Positions 1 through 7,051 of a DNA stretch of 40,658 nt are shown one piece after another (positions within the stretch are counted from its first letter, which is position 1; each line of letters starts with the position of its first letter). The stretch spans positions 1-40,658 of the IMG/VR virus record IMGVR_UViG_3300046816_000075. One strand, given 5' to 3'. The notes under the pieces are model-generated. The model was not told the origin of the DNA and did not search any database. It was given only the letters and a program-made list of their open reading frames with translations. This DNA comes from a virus. The position numbers were made by a program, and so were the translations under genes.

Positions 1-149
1 GCCGTGCCGGGCGAACGGCTCGATGTTGTTCGACACGTCGCCGTCATTGGTGCCCTCGACGTACACCGTGCGCACGAAATCCGCAGGCAGCCGGAAGGCC
101 AGCGCGTAGCCGAACAGCGGCTTGGCAGTCGGGTCGGAGGCCAGTTGCG
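1..149. repeat. Terminal direct repeat, left copy
   Basis: 149 bp identical to 40510-40658 except A at 127 versus G at 40636. Both versions encode Thr (ACT/ACC) in the tubular A gene, so the change is silent. It is best read as the overlap of a circular assembly drawn from a mixed phage population. A genuine short terminal redundancy is the alternative. Confidence 0.9.
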
Positions 150-336
150 CCTGCGCGCGGCAGCAGCGCCACGGGTGCGAGCGCAGCATTTCCAGAACGG
201 TGGGCTCGTAGCTGGTGAGAAAAAGGCGGCCAGCCTTCGATGTGCTGTCAGCGACAGCCAGCGTCGGCTGGCCCAAGTCGATCAGGGCAAGGTTGGCGAT
301 GCCAAGGTCGGTGATCGGAAGTGTCGACGCGGGCAT
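1..336 (-). CDS. Tail tubular protein A-like (T7 gp11 type), N-terminal part, cut by window edge
   Basis: Start ATG at 336 opens with MPASTLPITDLGIANLALI and stays open to the left edge. Because bases 1-149 repeat at 40510-40658, the frame continues at 40509 and ends at 40237. That gives one gene of 202 aa, against about 196 aa for T7 gp11. In T7-like phages this protein forms the gatekeeper ring between portal and nozzle. The stretch LEMLRSHPWRCCRAQA followed by the FGYALAFRLPADFVRTVYVEG region is typical of the family. A weak AAAAGG lies six bases before the start. It follows the 166-aa head gene and precedes tubular protein B. The split is a linearisation artefact, not a broken gene. Confidence 0.85.
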   Translation of the reverse strand, partial: MPASTLPITDLGIANLALIDLGQPTLAVADSTSKAGRLFLTSYEPTVLEMLRSHPWRCCRAQAQLASDPTAKPLFGYALAFRLPADFVRTVYVEGTNDGDVSNNIEPFARHG

Positions 337-366
337 GTTCGACCTTTTGACCCCTGCCGTGGCAGG

Positions 367-867
367 TTACTTCACGTATTCCATGTTCCACGAAATGTTG
401 CCCGCCGCCGCGCCCGCCGTGCCTGCGACGACGACCACGTCGTACCAGAGGTTGGGGTCGGCGGTGAGGCCCGCGTCCTGCCACACCTGCTGTCCGATTT
501 TCGAGCCGAGCCGGTTGGCACCGAACGACACTTCCTGCCCGGCTTGGTTCGCCGCCGTCGGCGCGAGCGCCGAGGTATAGGCGTTGCCGAGGACGACAGC
601 GCCGCCGTCCGCCGCCGTGCGGTAGAGGCCGACGGTCCACGCCGCAGCCGCCGCAAAGGCGTCGTTGAACAGCAGGATGGAGAGGATGCGCCAAGACGAG
701 TGAACCCGCGCGATGCGGTAGGTCGATCCGTCATTGTCGGACGCAGCCTTGGCGATGGTGCCGACCATGTGGGCGGCCTTGCCTTCCGAGGTGGCGTTCG
801 GGGAAAGCGTTTGTACGGCTGCGTCGGCGTTGGCAACGCCGGGGGATTTGGCATTAACGACGGCCAT
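367..867 (-). CDS. Small head/structural protein downstream of the capsid gene
   Basis: 166 aa, starting MAVVNAKSPGVANADAAV, from an ATG with a strong AGGAGG eight bases upstream. Rich in Ala, Gly, Val and Thr with alternating hydrophobic stretches (SSWRILSILLFND, LWYDVVVVAG), suggesting a mostly beta protein. Its place between the capsid gene and tubular protein A fits a capsid decoration or head-completion role. I do not recognise a named family. A 13-bp RNA hairpin separates it from the capsid gene and may set their relative expression. Confidence 0.8.
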   Translation of the reverse strand: MAVVNAKSPGVANADAAVQTLSPNATSEGKAAHMVGTIAKAASDNDGSTYRIARVHSSWRILSILLFNDAFAAAAAWTVGLYRTAADGGAVVLGNAYTSALAPTAANQAGQEVSFGANRLGSKIGQQVWQDAGLTADPNLWYDVVVVAGTAGAAAGNISWNMEYVK

Positions 868-920
868 GATGGCCTCCTGTTGCTAGACGCCGAGCCCTAT
901 TGCTGGCGTTCGCATTTGCT

Positions 921-954
921 GGCGGCGTAACGGGGTGGAAGCCGTCACGCCGCC
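921..954 (-). terminator. Hairpin between capsid and downstream structural gene (attenuator-like)
   Basis: In the minus-strand RNA, bases 954-942 pair with 933-921 over 13 positions with one G-U pair, around an 8-nt loop. The plus-strand RNA would have an A-C mismatch at that position, so the structure suits the minus transcript. No U-tract follows. It could be a weak attenuator or a 3' stabilising hairpin for capsid mRNA. Confidence 0.5.
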
Positions 955-965
955 CTCGTGAGGAT

Positions 966-1871
966 TTAGATGCCGGGTCCTGTAGTCGCGGAACAGGTGA
1001 TGATGCCGACCTTGGTTTCTTCCATGCGGGTCGACCCGATGATCATCGAATAGAAGACCTGCGTGGCGTAGTTCTTGTCGTCGCGCTCGCTGATGCGGGC
1101 GGAGGCGTCCTTGCCGATGCCCAGCTTGATGCCCGACTTCGTCCAGTACAGCACGTTGTCGTTGCCCGAGCCGTCCAGCGTGGTGCGCTGGATGCGGATG
1201 AACTTGAAGCCGACAAAGGTGTCCAGCTTGCCCTCGACCAGCGCCTTGACCGTGTTGTAGTCGGCGGACGTGGTCTTGGTGGTCGACAGGATCGAGGTGA
1301 TCTGCCGCGCCGGGCAGGCGATGAAGCGTTCCTCGTCCGGGTCGACGTCCTTGCTGTCGAGCATTTCCTTGGCCGCCAGCAACTTCTGCACGTTGAGGCC
1401 CCAACTGCCTGCCGAGGCTGCCGGGTCCTTCACCGTGATCGGGATGGTCATCGTGGTGTCGTAGGGCGTGAGCGTCGAACCATCGACGCCCGTGTTCGCC
1501 GTGGCCGTGGCTGCGACAATGATCGCATCGTCCATGGCGCGGCCCATCGCCCAAGCAGCGGCCTGCGCGTATTGCGAGGCGGGGTCGATCAGCATCCTGA
1601 CTTTGTCTTCCTGATCGACGAGGTCGGCCCAGTCGTAGTCGACGAGTGCCACGCGCCTGCGGGCGTGTGGGGTATCCATGCGCGGGGTGTCGGAGTGGCG
1701 GGAGACGCGGACCTGCGCCGCGACCGGACCAATCTGCTCGAAGTACGCGGTCTTGCCGACCACGCTTTCGGTCGAGACAGCCGACCTGAGCCTGCTGCCT
1801 TTCTGTTGCGCGAGGTGAGCAACATTCCCTTTGTATTGCTCAACAAATGCCGTCGTAATTTGAAAGCTCAT
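966..1871 (-). CDS. Major capsid protein
   Basis: 301 aa, starting MSFQITTAFVEQYKGNVAHLAQQKGS. The N-terminal arm (FVEQYKGNV), the VGKTAYFEQIGP segment, the TPRMDTPHARRRVALVDYDWAD stretch and the DPASQYAQAAAWAMGRAMDDAII helix are typical of the phage capsid family found in T7-tailed podoviruses of Alpha- and Betaproteobacteria. It forms the icosahedral shell and is presumably HK97-fold. The SD AGGAAA lies eight bases before the ATG. It sits between the scaffold (with a homing endonuclease inserted) and a small head gene, the expected head order. Confidence 0.9.
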   Translation of the reverse strand: MSFQITTAFVEQYKGNVAHLAQQKGSRLRSAVSTESVVGKTAYFEQIGPVAAQVRVSRHSDTPRMDTPHARRRVALVDYDWADLVDQEDKVRMLIDPASQYAQAAAWAMGRAMDDAIIVAATATANTGVDGSTLTPYDTTMTIPITVKDPAASAGSWGLNVQKLLAAKEMLDSKDVDPDEERFIACPARQITSILSTTKTTSADYNTVKALVEGKLDTFVGFKFIRIQRTTLDGSGNDNVLYWTKSGIKLGIGKDASARISERDDKNYATQVFYSMIIGSTRMEETKVGIITCSATTGPGI

Positions 1872-1881
1872 AGCTAATTTC

Positions 1882-2325
1882 CTATGCTAGCGACACTACG
1901 CCTAGGCTTCGCTCCAGCGTCCAGCCGAGGCGAAGCAGGCGAGCGCGCAAGGTCCAATAAGCGATGCCAAAGAGTTCGGCTATTTCGGGCAGCGTGTAGT
2001 CGAGTTCGCCGACCCAATAGCGCCGGACATTGCGACGATTTTTCCCTTGAACATCGCGGGTGGCCCAACGCACGTTGCCGGGTTGATAACCAAGCGAGTT
2101 GTCAATCCGGTCTATCGTGTGTTGGGGTGTTGGACGCTTGCCGATGGCAGCATGGAACACGCTGAATGAGTTCAGCCATTCATCGCAAACCGTGATGCCG
2201 CGCGCACCATAGTTCTTGTAGTCTTTTGAAGAACTATCGTAGCAACGCTTTTTCAGGTTGTTCCAAGCGTTGTATTCGGGCGTCGCCCTACCCACACGCT
2301 TGTGACCATGCCGGAAATTAGACAA
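1882..2325 (-). CDS. Free-standing HNH-type homing endonuclease with NUMOD-like C terminus
   Basis: 147 aa from a TTG start with GGAGG five bases upstream. The nuclease part (about 15-100) carries YNAWNNLKKRCYD, YKNYGARGITVCDEW, HTIDRIDN and NVRWATRDVQGKNRR, a pattern seen in many mobile phage nucleases. Residues about 108-143 (LPEIAELFGI, TLRARLLRLGWTLERSL) look like a NUMOD-type helix-turn-helix that contacts DNA. Such proteins cut a conserved site in a relative and spread their own gene. By eye its base composition is more AT-rich than the flanking head genes. It interrupts the usual scaffold-capsid junction, consistent with recent insertion. Confidence 0.8.
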   Translation of the reverse strand: MSNFRHGHKRVGRATPEYNAWNNLKKRCYDSSSKDYKNYGARGITVCDEWLNSFSVFHAAIGKRPTPQHTIDRIDNSLGYQPGNVRWATRDVQGKNRRNVRRYWVGELDYTLPEIAELFGIAYWTLRARLLRLGWTLERSLGVVSLA

Positions 2326-2393
2326 GCGGTCCTCCGGTCGACTTGGGTTTCAAAGTCTGCCGGAGTGCCGCCGTAAGGCGATCCGATTTTAGG

Positions 2394-2431
2394 GGGCGTT
2401 GCGGATCGGAAGCCGAGTGCCCGCAACGCCC
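2394..2431 (-). terminator. Strong hairpin after the scaffold gene
   Basis: GGGCGTTGCGG (2394-2404) pairs perfectly with CCGCAACGCCC (2421-2431). The 16-nt loop contains a further 4-bp stem, TCGG/CCGA. No T-run follows on the minus strand, so it is more likely an attenuator or RNA-processing site before the capsid unit than a full terminator. Confidence 0.5.
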
Positions 2432-2438
2432 TTCTGTA

Positions 2439-3377
2439 TCACGCCGCCGGGGCTTCGACAAACAACCGATTGTGCAGGTCTGTGAGTTCACGCAGGCGCA
2501 GATCGTGGTCGGGATGGCTGGCGTCCTTGAGTGCCGCGTCGTGCGTGTTGCGGAAAGCCGCGATCTTGTTGCGCAGGTTGTCCGGCGAGTTGTCGGCGGC
2601 CTCGCCCGGCGGTCGTGGTTGCCGCTCGCCGGTCGTCGCCACCTTGTTCTGGTAGAGGTACTTGATGAACGCGGGCATGCGCGCCAGCCCGCTGTCCTTG
2701 GCCGACTTCTGCAGTTCGGGCGGCATTTCGAGGTAGGCGGCGCGCGCCAGCGCGCGGCGCGCCTCGAACTCCGAGCCCCAGTCGCGCTGCAGTTCGGCCT
2801 TGCCCTTGACCACGTCGGTGTCGACCGACCTGTTGTACATGTCGATCTGCGCCACGTAGCGGTCGCGGTACTGGTCGACCAGCTTCTGCGCTTGGCGCTG
2901 CGACAGCCCCGACTGGAACGCGGCCTGCCGCCACCAGCCCTCCATGCTCTCGTCCCAGTACACGCCTTCCGGCATGGCCTGCGGCTTCTCGAACGAATAG
3001 CCCTGCGGTTCCGGCGGACGCCCGCCCGCGACGTAGTAGCGGTCCCATGCCTCTTGATCGTTGGGGTCCTTGGGGATCGGCACCTTGTCGCTGCCAAGCG
3101 TGCGCTCAAGGTTGACGTAAGCGCGCGCAAGGCTCTCCGGGTTGGAGTAGCGCGCCAGCGAAGCGTTCTCCTGCAGGTCCTTCGGCAGCGTCTTCAGGAA
3201 CTCGCGCTGCGGGTCCGTCCCGAGCGACGGCGGGGTTTGCGGGGCTGCGGGCGCGGCAGGCGGCGTTCCAGCCGCTGCAGGAGCCGCTGCAGGCGCTGCA
3301 GGCGGCGGCGCAGCAGGCGGTGCTGCCGCTGCAGGCGGCGCTGCCGGGGGGTCAACACCTAGGAGGTCTTCTGGCAT
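2439..3377 (-). CDS. Capsid scaffolding protein
   Basis: 312 aa, starting MPEDLLGVDPP, placed at 3377 because AAGGAAG precedes it. An in-frame ATG at 3407 would lengthen the overlap with the upstream gene. Residues about 8-50 are a low-complexity Pro/Ala tract coded by repeated GCTGCAGGCGGC-like units. Then come the scaffold motifs LARYSNPESLARAYVNLERTL, VPIPKDPNDQEAWDRYYVAGG and GYSFEKPQAMPEGVYWD. The C-terminal half is highly charged and helical and should bind capsid subunits during prohead assembly. It lies between portal and capsid as in related podophages and overlaps the 72-aa coiled-coil gene by 19 bases. Confidence 0.85.
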   Translation of the reverse strand: MPEDLLGVDPPAAPPAAAAPPAAPPPAAPAAAPAAAGTPPAAPAAPQTPPSLGTDPQREFLKTLPKDLQENASLARYSNPESLARAYVNLERTLGSDKVPIPKDPNDQEAWDRYYVAGGRPPEPQGYSFEKPQAMPEGVYWDESMEGWWRQAAFQSGLSQRQAQKLVDQYRDRYVAQIDMYNRSVDTDVVKGKAELQRDWGSEFEARRALARAAYLEMPPELQKSAKDSGLARMPAFIKYLYQNKVATTGERQPRPPGEAADNSPDNLRNKIAAFRNTHDAALKDASHPDHDLRLRELTDLHNRLFVEAPAA

Positions 3378-3577
3378 TGCCTTGCTTCCTTCTTGATTTG
3401 CTCCCAAGCCATGATGACGTCGTCCTCGCGCATGTTGAGGTCGCGTTCGCGCGCGTCAAGCTGGCAGGTGCGTTCGTCGACCTGCCGGGCCAGCGCATCG
3501 AGGCTGTTCGCGCGCGCCAGCAACTCCAGTCCCATCTGGTCGAGGCGCTGCTGCAGCGCCCTGAAATCCTGTATCAC
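3359..3577 (-). CDS. Small coiled-coil protein between Bbp19-like gene and scaffold
   Basis: 72 aa from GTG at 3577, which overlaps the upstream stop as GTGA. Heptad-like spacing (LQQRLDQMGLELLARANSLDALARQV; ERTCQLDARERDLNMREDDV) predicts one long coiled coil. There is no recognised family. Its place in the head operon suggests an assembly accessory. The 4-base overlap upstream and 19-base overlap downstream imply coupled translation. Confidence 0.75.
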   Translation of the reverse strand: MIQDFRALQQRLDQMGLELLARANSLDALARQVDERTCQLDARERDLNMREDDVIMAWEQIKKEARQCQKTS

Positions 3578-3861
3578 GGCGGCTCGTCTCCTATTTCGAG
3601 TTCAAACTGCTCCAGCATGCCGATGCGCGCCTGCGGGATGTCCGAGGGTGTCATCTGCATGTAGCGCAGGATATGCAGCACCACCTCGCGCTGCCCCTCC
3701 GCATGCGCCATGCTAATAGGATCAGCCGACAGCGTCGAGCCCAGCAGGTAGTGCCGCGCCATTAAGTCGTGGAGAACCCGCCTGCCCTCGCCCGACCCGA
3801 ACACGGCGCGGTAGTCCTGCAGCCGCATGCGGTCGTCGTATCGCTGCTTCTTCTCCGCCAT
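3574..3861 (-). CDS. Bbp19-like phage structural protein
   Basis: 95 aa, starting MAEKKQRYDDRMRLQDYRAVFGS. The pattern YRAVFGSGEGRRVLHDLMARHYL followed by AHAEGQREVVLHIL matches the small proteins named after Bordetella phage BPP-1 Bbp19, which sit beside the portal in such podophages. The molecular role is not established in the family as far as I know. The start is only three bases after the portal stop with no clear SD, so translation is probably coupled. Confidence 0.75.
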   Translation of the reverse strand: MAEKKQRYDDRMRLQDYRAVFGSGEGRRVLHDLMARHYLLGSTLSADPISMAHAEGQREVVLHILRYMQMTPSDIPQARIGMLEQFELEIGDEPP

Positions 3862-3864
3862 CGC

Positions 3865-5676
3865 TTACTGCCGGTACGCCTGCTGCGCGCCGCCGACCGC
3901 CGACTGGATCATCGAGGGGATGTCGATGCCGCCCGGGCCTCCGGGTGCGCCCTGCCCGCGTGGCGGCGGGACCAGCGGCGGCGTGGCCGACGGTGCCGGT
4001 GGCGGACCCTGCCCGACCGAGGGCGGCGGTGTCTGCTGCGCCTGCCCGACCGTCTCGACCGCCTGCTTGCCCGCCGAGGCGAGGCTGTCGGTGCCGCCGC
4101 CCGCATCCTTGAACGCCTTGGCCAGCATCGGGATCATCGCCATCATGTTCTTCTGGTTCGCCTGCTGGCCCATCTGCGCGGTCTGGTCGTCGGTCTTGAG
4201 CATGGCGTCGTCGACGCCGAACCAGTCGAACAGCATCGGCGTGACCTTGGTCATGTCGATGGGCGCGAACAGTTGCTGCGCCACGTCCGGCCCCAGCTTG
4301 GCCAGCGGTTCGAGCACAGCGATCACCTGCTCGAAGCCCTGCGCGATCTGCGACTTCTGCGCCCGCGCCAGCGGCGACGAATACTCGATGCGCATGTCCG
4401 CGCCTTGGATTTCATCGGGCGGCTGCTCGAAGGCGTTCATCCGCGACATGATGCCGAACACCCGCTCGACCAGCGGGTTCAAGAACTCGTTCTCAAGGCG
4501 GCCCAGCACCGGGCCGAGCAGGCGCATGCGCTCTGTCTGCCGCTGGATAACTTCCGTTGCCGTCATCTTGAAGTCGCCGACGAACTGCACCTGATCGACG
4601 AACATCGTCGTCCTGATCGCGTCGTCCAGCTTGGCGATGTACTCGCCCGCGTAGGGCAACTGCGCCGAGGTCGGCATCTGGCCGATTTCGGTCTTGTTGC
4701 GCAGGTAGGTCAGTGAACCCGCGTACTGGCGTACTGGTCCGACAAGGCCTTCGTGCGGTACGGTCAGCGGCGGGTCCACTGCCTTCTCTGCCGCACGCAT
4801 CACGGTTCGCGTTGCAGCGTTGGCGACCTTGACCTGCGGCAAAGCTGTCATCAGCGGCGAGCGCCCGAACACCTCCCCGGAAATCACCCACCAGCGCGGC
4901 ACCACGTAGGGCATTTCCTCGACGCCGCTTTCCTCCAGCAGGTGCTGCTCGCCTTCCTCGATGTAGCAGATGGCGATGGGCATGTTCGCCGGGGTCTTGC
5001 TGCCGTAGGCGCGGTCCTTGTCCTCGCGCGGCGAGCAGACGTTGAGCACCTTGAACTTCTCGTCGTACCTGCCCTTGTCGTACAGCGCCGTCACCTTCGG
5101 CGAAACCTTGTCGCCCCAGATGTCGACCATGCTGCGCACGGTGTACATGCTGTCGCGCATCACCGTGTCGATGAAGCCGTACTCGTTCTCCGCCACCACG
5201 CACTCGAACACCGGGTAGGTGCGCACGAAGATGTGGCCCTTCTTCTGCTGGCCGACGTACATCACCGCCGTGCCGAGGCTCGCCATGTCTTCCAGCAACT
5301 GGTTCGCCTGCGAGTGGAACGCGGTGAACGGCGAGGACAGCGCGTTGGAAATCCCCTTGGACACGCCGTTCGTCCAGTGCTTGGCGCTCTCCTGCTCGTC
5401 CAGCGCCTCGTTGGCCAGCCGGATGTTGAGCCAGTTGGTCGCCGGGTTCATCAGCATGCCGTGCATCGCAGCCGCCAAGGTCTGCACGCACTGGATGCCG
5501 ATGGGGTTGAAGATTTGCGGACTGATGCGGCGGTCGCCGTCGGCGCGCGGACCCTGCGCGCCCATGCGGCGCGGTGCGCCATAGCGGGCGCAATCGTCCC
5601 ACATGTTTTTCCAGTTGCCCCGGTCGCTGTCGAGGTGATTGTAGCGTGCGATCAGCTTCTCGACGTCAGCCGCCAC
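3865..5676 (-). CDS. Portal protein (T7-type head-to-tail connector)
   Basis: 603 aa from GTG at 5676. It forms the dodecameric ring at one capsid vertex through which DNA is packaged and ejected. Signatures include RYNHLDSDRGNWKNMWDDCARY at the N terminus, LAAAMHGMLMNPATNWLNI, LLEDMASLGTAVMYV, a conserved GEVFGRSPLMTALPQVK stretch near residue 285, and GDFKMTATEVIQRQTERM leading into the stem helix. The last 70 residues are a Pro/Gly/Gln-rich tail ending in QSAVGGAQQAYRQ, longer than in T7 gp8 (536 aa). The start overlaps the HExxH gene by 11 bases. Confidence 0.93.
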   Translation of the reverse strand: MAADVEKLIARYNHLDSDRGNWKNMWDDCARYGAPRRMGAQGPRADGDRRISPQIFNPIGIQCVQTLAAAMHGMLMNPATNWLNIRLANEALDEQESAKHWTNGVSKGISNALSSPFTAFHSQANQLLEDMASLGTAVMYVGQQKKGHIFVRTYPVFECVVAENEYGFIDTVMRDSMYTVRSMVDIWGDKVSPKVTALYDKGRYDEKFKVLNVCSPREDKDRAYGSKTPANMPIAICYIEEGEQHLLEESGVEEMPYVVPRWWVISGEVFGRSPLMTALPQVKVANAATRTVMRAAEKAVDPPLTVPHEGLVGPVRQYAGSLTYLRNKTEIGQMPTSAQLPYAGEYIAKLDDAIRTTMFVDQVQFVGDFKMTATEVIQRQTERMRLLGPVLGRLENEFLNPLVERVFGIMSRMNAFEQPPDEIQGADMRIEYSSPLARAQKSQIAQGFEQVIAVLEPLAKLGPDVAQQLFAPIDMTKVTPMLFDWFGVDDAMLKTDDQTAQMGQQANQKNMMAMIPMLAKAFKDAGGGTDSLASAGKQAVETVGQAQQTPPPSVGQGPPPAPSATPPLVPPPRGQGAPGGPGGIDIPSMIQSAVGGAQQAYRQ

Positions 5677-5938
5677 GGCGTGCCGCCTCTCTTGCCTCGA
5701 CCTCGTAGGGCGAGTTGTTATAGCCGTACCAGACCAGATACCAGAACGTTTTCAGCCAGTAGGCGACAAAGCCGTCGCGCTGGCGCTGCAGCCAGTGGCA
5801 GAGTTCGTGGCGGCGCAGCGAGCGGTTGTTGAAGTACTTCGGCTGCAGGTAGATGCCCCATGGCGTATAGACCCCGCCGAAATCGAGCCAGCGCAGGAAC
5901 GTCCCCCAGAACCATCCGGCGGGCTTGATGTCCGGCAT
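5666..5938 (-). CDS. Minimal HExxH zinc-peptidase-like protein
   Basis: 90 aa, starting MPDIKPAGWFWGTFLRWLDF, at 5938 in a TAATG stop/start overlap with the preceding small gene. It carries RRHELCHWLQ, an HExxH motif at about residues 54-58, and a downstream SPYEVEAREAARR that could supply a third ligand (Glu). Between them lies an aromatic hydrophobic helix (FVAYWLKTFWYLVWYGYN). The pattern resembles compact gluzincin-like proteins of phages and bacteria, but catalysis is unproven. Next to the portal it could act on a virion or scaffold protein, or be purely structural. Confidence 0.65.
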   Translation of the reverse strand: MPDIKPAGWFWGTFLRWLDFGGVYTPWGIYLQPKYFNNRSLRRHELCHWLQRQRDGFVAYWLKTFWYLVWYGYNNSPYEVEAREAARRGG

Positions 5939-6141
5939 TACGCACCCAGCAGCGTCTTCTGCGTAACTTTGTTGGTGCTGTCGCCCAGCGTTCCGACCGC
6001 CGGGCCTCCCGCTGCCGCTGACCGGGTATCGAACGGCGCACCCGCCGCTTGGCCCTCGGTCACGGGCGTGATCGGCGTGACGATAGGCGGTGGTGCCGGG
6101 GGTGGTGTCGGTGCCGGATACGATGGACGTCCGCCGCACAT
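5938..6141 (-). CDS. Small Pro/Gly-rich protein ending KTLLGA (1 of 4)
   Basis: 67 aa with a strong AGGAGG SD. It begins MCGGRPSYPAPTPPPAPPP, continues Ala/Gly-rich and ends TNKVTQKTLLGA. Short proteins opening MCGG or MCFGG and rich in Pro are common beside portals in podophages, and no function is established for them. The shared C-terminal K-x-L-L-G ending links it to the next three upstream genes. It is probably a minor virion or assembly factor. Confidence 0.6.
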   Translation of the reverse strand: MCGGRPSYPAPTPPPAPPPIVTPITPVTEGQAAGAPFDTRSAAAGGPAVGTLGDSTNKVTQKTLLGA

Positions 6142-6150
6142 GGTCGCCTC

Positions 6151-6477
6151 CTAAACTCCGAGCAGGGTCTTGCGCAGGGCAGCGGGATCGCCGCCTGCGC
6201 TCCGGCTAAGAACGCCGCCGCTTGTTGCCCCCAGCGGCGCTACGGTGGCAACCGGCGCAATCGGCACGGCTGCTGGCCCGGTATCGGGGGTCCGGGCGGC
6301 GGTGGCCCCGCCGGTCAGCCGCGCGACTTCCTCTGGCAGCGCCTTGTTGGTAACGGGATCGGTCCTGTAGAACCCCATGTAGGGATATTGCGGCATCGGC
6401 AGCGCCGCCCCCGTGTCGGCGTTGTACATCTGCCCGCCGCCTGCGATGCCGCTGCCCGGTATGTTGGCCCCGCACAT
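6151..6477 (-). CDS. Small Gly/Ala-rich protein ending KTLLGV (2 of 4)
   Basis: 108 aa, starting MCGANIPGSGIAGGGQMYN, in a TGATG overlap with the preceding stop. The middle (MPQYPYMGFYRTDPVTNKALPEEVARLTGG) is the most folded-looking stretch in the group. The end is DPAALRKTLLGV. Function unknown. It probably shares ancestry or a binding partner with its neighbours through the common C-terminal motif. Confidence 0.6.
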   Translation of the reverse strand: MCGANIPGSGIAGGGQMYNADTGAALPMPQYPYMGFYRTDPVTNKALPEEVARLTGGATAARTPDTGPAAVPIAPVATVAPLGATSGGVLSRSAGGDPAALRKTLLGV

Positions 6478-6725
6478 CACGTACCGCCGAGCGACTGCTT
6501 GGCCGCCGCCTTGTTGGCGCTGTCGACGAGCAGGCCGCCGCCCATGCGTCCGGTCGTGTTCGGGTCTGCTGGCCCGCCGCGAAACTTGTAAGCCTGCGAG
6601 GGATCGCCCGCGACCTTGTCGACGTTGACCACGCCGACGTTCGGCGCGGGTGCCGGGGCCGGTTGCGATGATCCGCCGCCGCCGCCGAAGCAGTAGAGCG
6701 CCTGCACATGGCCGGGCCTGTGCAT
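6477..6725 (-). CDS. Small protein with CFGGGGG motif (3 of 4)
   Basis: 82 aa, starting MHRPGHVQALYCFGGGGGSS and ending NKAAAKQSLGGT. It is clearly paralogous at its N terminus to the next upstream gene (MRRPGEVQVYWCFGGGGSS), so the two arose by tandem duplication. The C-terminal ending is a diverged form of KTLLG. Pro/Ala-rich linker in the first half. Function unknown. Confidence 0.6.
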   Translation of the reverse strand: MHRPGHVQALYCFGGGGGSSQPAPAPAPNVGVVNVDKVAGDPSQAYKFRGGPADPNTTGRMGGGLLVDSANKAAAKQSLGGT

Positions 6726-6727
6726 GG

Positions 6728-6982
6728 TCACGCCCCCAGCAAGGTCTTGGCTGGCTTGCTCGAACTGTCCTGCACGCCCGCGAGGCCCGAAGGCCCGACA
6801 GTCGACTGGAAGCCGGACGCACGCGCCGCGCGCAACTGGTCGACGGCGGCCTGTCGGCCCGCCGCGCCTTCGTCCATCTTGGAGGGTGGCGGCGGTGGGG
6901 CCGCTGGTGTGGGTGCCGGTGCCGCTGACGATCCGCCGCCTCCGAAGCACCAATAGACCTGAACCTCACCGGGCCTACGCAT
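6728..6982 (-). CDS. Small protein with CFGGGG motif ending KTLLGA (4 of 4)
   Basis: 84 aa, starting MRRPGEVQVYWCFGGGGSS with GCGAGG upstream. A proline run (about 27-37) leads into AAGRQAAVDQLRAARASGFQ, a short helix, and the end SSKPAKTLLGA. It is a tandem paralogue of the following gene, separated by two bases. The Cys followed by a Gly run at position 12 is the most conserved feature. Function unknown, probably virion-associated. Confidence 0.6.
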   Translation of the reverse strand: MRRPGEVQVYWCFGGGGSSAAPAPTPAAPPPPPSKMDEGAAGRQAAVDQLRAARASGFQSTVGPSGLAGVQDSSSKPAKTLLGA

Positions 6983-7049
6983 GGTGTGCCTCGCCGTGAT
7001 GGATGCTGCACAGCCACACCACGTCAAGGGGTCGGCTGTAGTCGGACAT
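6975..7049 (-). CDS. Micro-ORF, 24 aa, WLC-H-H-H motif
   Basis: MSDYSRPLDVVWLCSIHHGEAH, then His-Ala and a stop. It has a good SD (GGAG about eight bases before ATG) and overlaps the next gene start by eight bases. The PLDVVWLC...H...H pattern is what remains at the end of many short phage zinc-binding domains (WLCxxCHxxxH), here with one Cys missing. It may be a real micropeptide or simply a coupling cistron for the KTLLG genes. Confidence 0.4.
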   Translation of the reverse strand: MSDYSRPLDVVWLCSIHHGEAHHA

Positions 7050-7051
7050 GG

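Noticed and set aside
4-930. Plus-strand frame across the left end
   Set aside because: It opposes tubular protein A and the 166-aa head gene, both with clear protein signatures on the minus strand.
3769-4716. Plus-strand open frame opposite the portal gene
   Set aside because: Antisense shadow of the portal with low-complexity basic sequence and no recognisable domain.
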